Source: Thermofilaceae archaeon
Lineage (GTDB): Archaea; Thermoproteota; Thermoprotei; Thermofilales; B69-G16
Reading direction: 5' to 3'
Length of the DNA: 7,972 nt
Assembly (NCBI GenBank): GCA_027017165.1
Contig: JALURF010000187.1
Span: 1-7,972 of the forward strand
A program made the translations under genes and the position numbers. Shown one piece after another: positions 1 to 5,033 of the stretch (position 1 is the first letter of the stretch; each line of letters begins with the position of its first letter). Below the pieces are notes generated by a model. It made no database searches, had not been told where the DNA came from, and worked only from the letters and a program-made list of their open reading frames with translations.

Positions 1-99
1 CTTTTTGTACAGTAACATCATTATAAAATACACATAGTATACGTAATTTTTTTACCGTTTATTTATTAAAAAGGAGATATTAAATATAAATAAAAAAGA

Positions 100-109
100 T
101 TTATATAAG
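100..109 (+). promoter_or_regulatory. TATA box of the AbrB-like gene
   Basis: The sequence TTTATATAAG is a good archaeal TATA element. A transcription start about 25 bases downstream (near 130) would give a leader of about 12 bases ending in the SD-like GGGGTGAG at 131-138, just before the GTG start at 142. The flanking stretch 1-99 is strongly AT-rich and holds no gene I can support. Position and spacing are seen in the sequence; promoter activity is inferred. Confidence 0.6.
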
Positions 110-141
110 TCAGTTGAATAAAAGAGAATAGGGGTGAGAGC

Positions 142-453
142 GTGAGTACTGAAAGAAAAAGAAGAGGAGTCAAAGGATTCGACATAACCAGCCTCCCATA
201 CAAAATTAAGATGTACATGAATAATCAGATACTAATTCCGGCTAGACTCGTGAGAGCTCTCGGCATAGGTGAGGCAGAGAAAGCTAAGATAGTTATAAGA
301 TATAAAGGCAAAGAAGTTGAAATAGAGGCTAAGCTGTTGAAAACCCGCTATACGGATTCCAGACAATTCACTGTCCCCAAGCACGTAAGAGAGGAGCTCA
401 AACTCATCCCTGGAGAGGAGATAGAAGTTTTATCTATTACTCCGCTAAGTTAG
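142..453 (+). CDS. AbrB/SpoVT-type DNA-binding regulator with tandem half-domains
   Basis: This is a 103-residue small, very basic protein, probably a transcription regulator. After a Lys/Arg-rich N-terminus (residues 4-11) there are two successive swapped-hairpin-like segments. Residues 27-62 contain NNQILIPARLVRALGI followed by KAKIVIRYKG. Residues 73-98 contain SRQFTVPKHVREELKL followed by GEEIEVLSI. The pattern of a polar residue, hydrophobic-x-(I/V)-P, then a short helix and a second strand is the AbrB/MazE/SpoVT signature, here present twice in one chain. The family usually binds DNA as a dimer that builds one barrel from two chains; a tandem copy could form it within one chain. The GTG start is chosen because the SD GGGGTGAG (131-138) lies immediately before it. 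No toxin partner lies next to it, so an antitoxin role is unsupported. Its targets are unknown; the next gene, malate dehydrogenase, is 113 bases away. Confidence 0.75.
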   Translation: MSTERKRRGVKGFDITSLPYKIKMYMNNQILIPARLVRALGIGEAEKAKIVIRYKGKEVEIEAKLLKTRYTDSRQFTVPKHVREELKLIPGEEIEVLSITPLS

Positions 454-566
454 AAAAGCTTATCAATCTTCTGTTAATTCTACTAGTTGCGGATGATATA
501 GGTACAAAGCTCTGACACGTGATGAAGCCGCTACACTCATGACGAATTTTAATAACAGATGAGAGT

Positions 567-1487
567 ATGCACGTCGCGATAATAGGATGTGGGAAGATCG
601 GGCAAAGCCTAGCACTACTACTGCTTAACGAGTGGTATGTAACAGAATTAACGCTAGTCGATATAGTCCCTAACCTGGCTAGAGCCCTAGCCGAGGATTA
701 TAGGCACGGTGCCGCATCTCTAAACAAAAACGTTGAAATAACAGGTTTGGAAGATGCCGCTGGAATAGAAAACGCCGATTTAATAGTGGTCACTGCTGGA
801 TCTCCAAGGAGAGCTGATCAAAGTCGGCGAGACTTAGCGGTTAAAAACGCTAAAATAGTGAAAAATATCGCCGAGAGAGTTTTTAAGAAAAATGAGGAAT
901 CTTGGTATCTGATAGTTACAAACCCCGTCGACGCGATGGCTACTCTATTTTACAAAGTTACGGAGAGCAGGCGGGTGATTGGAAGTGGTACGCATTTAGA
1001 TACATTAAGGTTTCGAAGTGAAATAGCTAAGAAAATAGGTGTAGAAGTTGGAAAAGTTGAAGGATTTATCGCCGGTGAACATGGAGAAGCGGCTGTGCCC
1101 TTATGGTCGACCGTGAGGATAGACGGTTTAAAGCTGGATAATTTCATAGATGGAGATGTGGAACTGTTTAAGCGTGAGGTTGAGAAAGCGGTTAAGGAGG
1201 TGGCTGCTCAGATAATAAGATATGCTGGAGCTACAATACACGGTCCGATACACGCGTTTAGAGATATTATTAGAGCTATACTCTTAAATCAACAGAGGAT
1301 ACTAAGCATAGCTACGCCATACGAGATCGAAAAAGGAGAAGTTTATATAAGCCGTCCAACCTTGGTGGGAAAAACGCTACGAACCGTTAAACTTGAAGAG
1401 GTAACCGAAGAAGAATATGAAAAGATAAGAGAGGCGGCTAAAGCCGTCTACCGTACCTTCAGCCAAGCCGTCGAAAATCTAGCTTAA
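567..1487 (+). CDS. mdh: LDH-like malate dehydrogenase (NAD-dependent)
   Basis: This 306-residue cytosolic 2-hydroxyacid dehydrogenase most likely interconverts malate and oxaloacetate. Visible landmarks are the N-terminal Rossmann motif GCGKIG (residues 7-12), Asp32 at the end of the second strand (NAD rather than NADP preference), VTNPVDA with Asn119, LDTLRFR with Asp145 and Arg148 (the substrate-carboxylate Arg), and GEHGEA with catalytic His172. In the mobile active-site loop, residues 77-90, the specificity position (Gln102 in LDH numbering) is Arg81, as in malate dehydrogenases, and Arg87 matches catalytic Arg109. The loop reads SPRRADQSRRD, lacking the usual Pro-Gly after the second basic residue, so a related 2-oxoacid substrate is not excluded. 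Length is typical of the LDH/MDH family. The ATG start has only a weak SD (GATGAG, 559-564) and no clear TATA box. Its 3' end overlaps the convergent malic enzyme gene by 9 bp. Confidence 0.88.
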   Translation: MHVAIIGCGKIGQSLALLLLNEWYVTELTLVDIVPNLARALAEDYRHGAASLNKNVEITGLEDAAGIENADLIVVTAGSPRRADQSRRDLAVKNAKIVKNIAERVFKKNEESWYLIVTNPVDAMATLFYKVTESRRVIGSGTHLDTLRFRSEIAKKIGVEVGKVEGFIAGEHGEAAVPLWSTVRIDGLKLDNFIDGDVELFKREVEKAVKEVAAQIIRYAGATIHGPIHAFRDIIRAILLNQQRILSIATPYEIEKGEVYISRPTLVGKTLRTVKLEEVTEEEYEKIREAAKAVYRTFSQAVENLA

Positions 1488-2795
1488 AGGCTCTATAAGC
1501 TCTTTTTCCATTAACAGCTTCACTATAGACCTAGTTCTCTCTATAATCCTCCTCGCGTTTTCTTCTTCCTCCTCCCTGCTCAATTTTCTCCTAGCTAAAT
1601 CCTGTTCCACCGCTTTTTCAGCAACCACGGCGGCTACTCTAGGATAGACATCCCAATCCTCCATCGTCGGCACGATATAATCCTCGCTCAATCCCTTTTC
1701 TTCAGCGTACCTAGCTAGTTCTCGAGCAGCGGCTATAATCATCTCGTCAGTAATCTTTCTAGCCCTAACGTCTAGAGCCCCTCTAAATACGGCTGGAAAC
1801 ACCAGGCTATTATTGACTTGATTTGGGAAATCAGACCTCCCCGTAGCCACGATTTTAGCTCCCGCTTCTTTAGCCTCCCAAGGCCATATCTCCGGAACGG
1901 GATTAGCCAGGGCGAAGACTACGGCATCATCGGCCATTTTCGCAACCCATTCCCTTTTAATAACTCCGGGTCCGGGCCGTGAAGCCGCTATTACGACATC
2001 AACGCCTTCAAGAGCTTCAGCTATACCACCAGCTTTGTTTTCTCTATTGGTTAAATGGGCCATTTCCCACTTATACGGATTAGAGGTCTTTAAGCGCTCC
2101 ATATCGTGCCTTTCCCTGTTTAGTATACCTTTCGAATCCACCATTACTATTTTACCTCCATCAACTCCAGCTTTCATTAAGAGCTTTGCTATGGCTATAT
2201 TAGCCGCCCCAGCCCCCACCATGGCTATCGATACTTCCTCCATTTTCTTGCCGACAATCTTTAAGGCGTTTATTAAAGCCGCTAGGGTAACTGTCGCGGT
2301 TCCCTGCTGGTCATCGTGCCATACCGGAATATCAAGCTCTTCTTGTAGCCTGTTCAAAATATAGAAGCATTTTGGAGTGGCTATATCCTCTAAGTTTATC
2401 CCTCCAAAGGAAGGCTCGATATTCTTTACGAATCTAATTATCTCGTCTGGATCCTGAGTTGCTATAGCCAAGGGAACGGCGTCCACACCGCCTAAATACT
2501 TGAAGAGGAGAGCCTTACCCTCCATCACGGGGAGACCAGCAGTAGCTCCTATATTCCCTAAGCCTAAAACTCTGCTTCCATCAGTGACCACGGCGACCGT
2601 ATTCCATCGCCAAGTCTGTTCAAAACTTTCGTCTTCATCTTCTAGAATTCTGCGGCAGTTCTCCGCGACTCCGGGAGTATACCATATAGCGAAATCTTCT
2701 AGCGAATGTATAGGACACCGCGGGATTATCTCTATCCTACCCCTATATCTTTTGGCATATTCGACAGCTAATTTACCATAATTTTTCTCGGTCAA
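1479..2795 (-). CDS. Malic enzyme (malate dehydrogenase, decarboxylating)
   Basis: This 438-residue cytosolic enzyme oxidatively decarboxylates malate to pyruvate and CO2 with NAD(P). Numbering from the TTG start, it has IWYTPGVAENC with catalytic Tyr39, a GLGNIG stretch near 78-83, MEGKALL with catalytic Lys94, GINLEDI with metal ligands Glu136 and Asp137, and WHDDQQGTA with Asp161/Asp162. These are followed by the Rossmann motif GAGAAN (194-199), ALANPVPE with Asn298 and the C-terminal TGRSDFPNQVNN motif. Length matches short prokaryotic malic enzymes without a phosphotransacetylase fusion. I chose TTG at 2795 because GGTGG (2804-2800) precedes it by 4 bases and homology to other archaeal malic enzymes should begin about here. 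A GTG at 2846 with its own SD would add 17 mostly hydrophobic residues. The gene lies downstream of the membrane-protein gene and is convergent with malate dehydrogenase, which shares its substrate. Confidence 0.9.
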   Translation of the reverse strand: MTEKNYGKLAVEYAKRYRGRIEIIPRCPIHSLEDFAIWYTPGVAENCRRILEDEDESFEQTWRWNTVAVVTDGSRVLGLGNIGATAGLPVMEGKALLFKYLGGVDAVPLAIATQDPDEIIRFVKNIEPSFGGINLEDIATPKCFYILNRLQEELDIPVWHDDQQGTATVTLAALINALKIVGKKMEEVSIAMVGAGAANIAIAKLLMKAGVDGGKIVMVDSKGILNRERHDMERLKTSNPYKWEMAHLTNRENKAGGIAEALEGVDVVIAASRPGPGVIKREWVAKMADDAVVFALANPVPEIWPWEAKEAGAKIVATGRSDFPNQVNNSLVFPAVFRGALDVRARKITDEMIIAAARELARYAEEKGLSEDYIVPTMEDWDVYPRVAAVVAEKAVEQDLARRKLSREEEEENARRIIERTRSIVKLLMEKELIEPLS

Positions 2796-2824
2796 AATTC
2801 CACCGTGAAGAATAGGAAATAGGA

Positions 2825-2834
2825 AGATAAATGT
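2825..2834 (-). promoter_or_regulatory. Possible promoter of the malic enzyme gene
   Basis: On the minus strand ATTTATCTTC is a moderate TATA-like element. A start about 25 bases downstream (near 2804) would give a leader of about 10 bases containing the GGTGG before TTG 2795, the same layout as other genes here. A second TATA-like stretch (TATATGTATATG, about 2875-2864) lies inside the end of the upstream gene. Cotranscription with the membrane-protein gene is equally possible. Confidence 0.35.
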
Positions 2835-2853
2835 GTGTTGGCTCACTTTCCAC

Positions 2854-3633
2854 CTAAGGGGACATATACATATAGGTGTAGTAGTCAGGACTGTCTCGCC
2901 AATAAAGCCCATACCTCTCGGCTATAGGGTATGAGAGGTAGAGGAAAATCGCGTTAAGTACATATAGTGCCGCCATAGTTAAAAATACCAGCCCTAGGTA
3001 AGCCGACCAGGCGACTTCTAGAGGAATTCTTCCCTCAAGCGTTATCGTCGTAGTCCACACGACTCCGGTTCCTACAGCCCAGCACCACCAGCCATACGTG
3101 TAAGATAGCCACGACTTCACGCTCCGCATAGCGGGATTTTCACCATAAAACTTGAAGAGGATATTATAAGACGCTATCCCCCAGTAGAGGTAGCTCATGC
3201 TCCTAGCCGAGTACCCGTATAAAATTATATCTGAGAGAGCGGCTCCCAATCCAAGACCGTATGCCGCGGGAATCCCCCAGAGAGCTGGTAGAACCCCATC
3301 CAATAGAAGACTGGCTTTAAAAGCTAAAAGACCCGGAGCCACCGATAGAGTGAAGCCAGAGAATTCCAGTAATATCTTTGATAGAAAACTGGCTACAAGA
3401 AATACGACGGCTTTTATTTCCCATTTTTGAAAAAGCTTTACCATGCCAATTTTCGGCTTAATCTTAAAGTCGAAACCCGAGTAAAAAAACGCGCTATACA
3501 CGGCTGCTACTATCAGGAATATATTTCCGAGGAATTGAAGCCTAGAAAATCCGAGTAGGCGGAAACACTCTATCAAAGTCCTTAGTATAGCTTTTAAAAC
3601 GGCCTCGAACACAATCTTTATCCCATTTCCCAT
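2854..3633 (-). CDS. Polytopic membrane protein of unknown family
   Basis: This 259-residue protein is not one I recognise. Hydrophobic segments that look membrane-spanning lie near residues 33-53, 74-94, 97-119, 121-141, 176-198 and 206-234, preceded by an amphipathic N-terminal helix (1-28). Residues 116-136 are Gly/Ala-rich with an Asp (ALWGIPAAYGLGLG, then AALSD), faintly reminiscent of substrate-binding S components of ECF vitamin transporters, though the protein is longer than most of those and I would not rely on this. Residues 175-196 are rich in Trp and Tyr (SYTYGWWCWAVG), and the C-terminal tail is Tyr-rich (DYYTYMYMSP). The ATG at 3633 lacks a clear SD; GTG at 3612 is an alternative. 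The stop codon is 58 bases before the malic enzyme TTG start, so the two may form an operon; a role in uptake of a C4 acid or other substrate would be guesswork. Confidence 0.7.
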   Translation of the reverse strand: MGNGIKIVFEAVLKAILRTLIECFRLLGFSRLQFLGNIFLIVAAVYSAFFYSGFDFKIKPKIGMVKLFQKWEIKAVVFLVASFLSKILLEFSGFTLSVAPGLLAFKASLLLDGVLPALWGIPAAYGLGLGAALSDIILYGYSARSMSYLYWGIASYNILFKFYGENPAMRSVKSWLSYTYGWWCWAVGTGVVWTTTITLEGRIPLEVAWSAYLGLVFLTMAALYVLNAIFLYLSYPIAERYGLYWRDSPDYYTYMYMSP

Positions 3634-3640
3634 ACCAGGT

Positions 3641-3666
3641 TTATAGATATAAAAGTGCCTACGGCA
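3641..3666 (-). promoter_or_regulatory. Promoter region of the membrane-protein gene, with a small palindrome
   Basis: On the minus strand CTTTTATATC (about 3655-3646) is TATA-like but only about 15 bases before the ATG at 3633. A start from it would fall inside the proposed gene, favouring the GTG at 3612, or else the promoter is the more distal AT-rich element near 3680-3690. An 11-base palindrome, TGCC-TAC-GGCA (3656-3666), sits beside the TATA-like element and could be a small operator serving either divergent gene. Confidence 0.35.
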
Positions 3667-3677
3667 AACTAGACAGG

Positions 3678-3690
3678 CAAAATATTAATA
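3678..3690 (+). promoter_or_regulatory. TATA box of the zinc-finger/lactonase operon
   Basis: AAAATATTAATAA is centred near 3685, so transcription should begin near 3710. That leaves about 18 bases of leader containing the SD AGGTGG at 3718-3723, four bases before the ATG at 3728. This is the most regular promoter, SD and start arrangement in the left half of the window. Confidence 0.5.
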
Positions 3691-3727
3691 AGTTTCTAGC
3701 CGTTCTCTAACGCGGTCAGGTGGTTTA

Positions 3728-3904
3728 ATGGCGTATGTGCCGAAGACATTACTTATAGGTAGATGTGTAAGATGTGGAAAAAGAGTATTTAGAGGAGAGA
3801 GAAGATTCCGATGCTCGAAGTGCGGCATTTACACATGCCCCCTTTGTCATAAAAAATCCCAAGGAAGATGTCCAGTGTGTGGAATGAGACTTGAAGAAGT
3901 TTAA
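3728..3904 (+). CDS. Small eight-cysteine zinc-finger protein
   Basis: This 58-residue protein begins MAYVPKTLLIGRCVRCGK and ends CPVCGMRLEEV. Its eight cysteines form four CxxC knuckles at residues 13/16, 29/32, 37/40 and 48/51, with spacings of 12, 4 and 7 between knuckles, enough to bind two zinc ions, possibly in a cross-brace or double zinc-ribbon arrangement. Between them it is strongly basic (RVFRGERRFR), suggesting nucleic-acid or protein binding. It has an AGGTGG SD and a TATA box, and its stop codon is 11 bases before the TTG of the PHP-family hydrolase, so the two are almost certainly cotranscribed. Regular cysteine pairs, good translation signals and operon position support a real gene despite its size. 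I do not recognise a specific family; a regulatory or assembly role is a guess. Confidence 0.75.
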   Translation: MAYVPKTLLIGRCVRCGKRVFRGERRFRCSKCGIYTCPLCHKKSQGRCPVCGMRLEEV

Positions 3905-3915
3905 GGGGAGTTAAA

Positions 3916-4866
3916 TTGGAGGTTATAACTGCTAAAGGTCCAGTACCAGCTTCTAGCCTAGGCTTAACAAATTCCCACATTCACCTTGTCGCCATGCCGC
4001 CCGCGTGGCTTTACAAGACGCCTACCTTTTCAAACGATCCGGACTATGCACTAACAGATGTGGATAAAGCGGTTCAAGAACTTAAGTACTTCTTAAAGGC
4101 TGGAGGAAAAACGGCGGTAGACGCCACGTGTAGGGATTACGGGAGAAACCCTAAGGCGATAAAGTATGTTGTGGAGCGGGTTCCCGAAGTAAATCTAATA
4201 CTAGTCACTGGGTTTAATAGAGGAATATACCTGGACGATTGGTACTACCAAACATCGATGGATAAACTGGCTGAGTATTTTTCCAGCGAGATAGAAGAGG
4301 ATATAGAAGGCACAGGTCTGAAGGCGGGATTAATAAAAATAGGCGCCGACTATATGAGAATACTTCCGATCGAGAAGAAGTGTATTAAAGCGGCGGCTAC
4401 CGCCCATCTAAGCACGGGGGCTCCGATACTAGCTCATACCACCTTAGGGACCATGGCTGTCGAAATTTTAAGCCTCTTAGAACGGGAAGGAGTAGATCCC
4501 GCTAGCGTGATTTTCTATCATGTCGATAGAAACATGGACCCCTGGTATTGGGAGGAGGTTCTACAGCGGGGAGCGTACATAACGCTGGATCAGATAGGGA
4601 AAATAAAATACGGTCCGGAGAGCAAAAGAGTGGAGTTCCTGATCGAAATGGTCAGAAGAGGTTATGAAGATCAGCTATTAGTGGGAACGGATTTTGCTAG
4701 AAGGTCGGACTTTAAATCATATGGTGGCGGTCCAGGCCTAGGATATCTTTTTGAGAAATTCCTCCCCTTCGCCAAGAAAATATTCAAAGCCAAGGGAATT
4801 GAAGGAGAAATAGTGGAGAAATTTGTAATTCACAACCCGGCTAAAGCTTTTTCTATAAGAAAATAA
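3916..4866 (+). CDS. Phosphotriesterase/PHP-family metal-dependent hydrolase, probable phospho-sugar lactonase
   Basis: This 316-residue TIM-barrel enzyme belongs to the amidohydrolase superfamily (phosphotriesterase homology protein, COG1735 type). All six metal-site residues expected for a binuclear centre can be placed: His21 and His23 in NSHIHL, the bridging carboxylated Lys141 in GLIKIG, His174 in AHTTLG, His202 in FYHVDR and Asp259 in LVGTDF. Other family hallmarks are GGKTAVDAT (63-71), VTGFN (97-101) and EGVDP (191-195). Family members include lactonases; Mycoplasma members of this group have been reported to hydrolyse pentonolactone 5-phosphates and lie near PTS genes. With an ascorbate-type PTS next door, a phosphorylated lactone is the most likely substrate here; this is inference. 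The TTG start has the SD GGGGAG at 3905-3910. It is cotranscribed with the zinc-finger gene and separated by 167 bases from EIIC. Weak esterase or paraoxonase activity is an alternative. Confidence 0.82.
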   Translation: MEVITAKGPVPASSLGLTNSHIHLVAMPPAWLYKTPTFSNDPDYALTDVDKAVQELKYFLKAGGKTAVDATCRDYGRNPKAIKYVVERVPEVNLILVTGFNRGIYLDDWYYQTSMDKLAEYFSSEIEEDIEGTGLKAGLIKIGADYMRILPIEKKCIKAAATAHLSTGAPILAHTTLGTMAVEILSLLEREGVDPASVIFYHVDRNMDPWYWEEVLQRGAYITLDQIGKIKYGPESKRVEFLIEMVRRGYEDQLLVGTDFARRSDFKSYGGGPGLGYLFEKFLPFAKKIFKAKGIEGEIVEKFVIHNPAKAFSIRK

Positions 4867-4940
4867 TTATCGATAAACTCTCTACTCTTAAAGGATCTAA
4901 AGTTTCGATTAATCTGATAAGGTAAAATTTTATTTTAGGT
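4865..4940 (+). terminator. Possible terminator region after the lactonase gene
   Basis: An imperfect inverted repeat begins at the lactonase stop codon: the left arm (4865-4879, AATTATCGATAAACT) pairs with the right arm (4901-4913, AGTTTCGATTAAT) with small bulges around a loop of about 21 bases. It is followed by a T-rich stretch (ATTTTATTTTA, 4927-4937). Archaeal termination depends mainly on T-rich tracts, so the tract may be the active part. The evidence is structural only. Confidence 0.3.
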
Positions 4941-4965
4941 ATTATATCACACTAAAAGGTGAAAA
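4938..4965 (+). promoter_or_regulatory. Upstream operator-like element of the PTS promoter
   Basis: This element starts with GGTATT (4938-4943) and ends with GGTGAAAA (4958-4965). Within it TATCAC and GTGAAA form an inverted pair separated by 8 bases, resembling in sequence, but not spacing, the TATCAC-N5-GTGATA sites of archaeal TrmB-type sugar regulators. The same outer pair recurs at 5006-5030 on the other side of the TATA box. A position about 25 bases before the TATA box suits an activator or cooperative repressor site. No regulator gene of that type is visible in the window. Confidence 0.4.
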
Positions 4966-4986
4966 TATAAAAAGTTTACAGGTAAT

Positions 4987-4997
4987 GCTTATATATC
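4987..4997 (+). promoter_or_regulatory. TATA box of the PTS EIIC gene
   Basis: CTTATATATCT, with purine-poor flanks, is a strong archaeal TATA element. Transcription should start near 5017, giving a leader of about 17 bases that contains the SD GGGTGA at 5022-5027, six bases before the ATG at 5034. Confidence 0.65.
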
Positions 4998-5005
4998 TTT
5001 TTTGT

Positions 5006-5030
5006 GGTATTTTACCCTAGCGGGTGAAAA
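5006..5030 (+). promoter_or_regulatory. Downstream operator-like element overlapping transcription start and SD
   Basis: This is the second copy of the GGTATT...GGTGAAAA arrangement. It also contains a near-perfect inverted repeat: TTTTACCC (5010-5017), a 4-base centre TAGC, and GGGTGAAA (5022-5029), with one T/G mismatch. It covers the predicted transcription start (near 5017) and the SD. It could be a repressor site blocking initiation or, in RNA, a short hairpin masking the SD; both are inference. Confidence 0.45.
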
Positions 5031-5033
5031 CTT

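Noticed and set aside
69..78. SD-like AAAAGGAGAT upstream of the AbrB-like gene
   Set aside because: No usable start codon with an open frame of any length follows it, and it lies upstream of the TATA box.
950..1147. Open frame on the minus strand inside malate dehydrogenase
   Set aside because: It lies wholly antisense to a well-supported gene, has no SD or promoter, and shows no recognisable protein pattern.
2035..2364. Open frame on the + strand antisense to malic enzyme, and a similar one at 2500-2781
   Set aside because: Both are shadows of the conserved malic enzyme frame, which holds all expected catalytic motifs; their compositions look random.
3789..3980. Open frame on the minus strand across the zinc-finger gene and lactonase start
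   Set aside because: The + strand zinc-finger gene has regular cysteine pairs, SD and TATA box, and explains the same DNA better.
4944..4963. A canonical TrmB site at the PTS promoter
   Set aside because: TATCAC and a GTGA half are present, but the spacer is 8 rather than 5 bases and the second half is GTGAAA, so a named TrmB site is not justified; it is kept only as an operator-like element.
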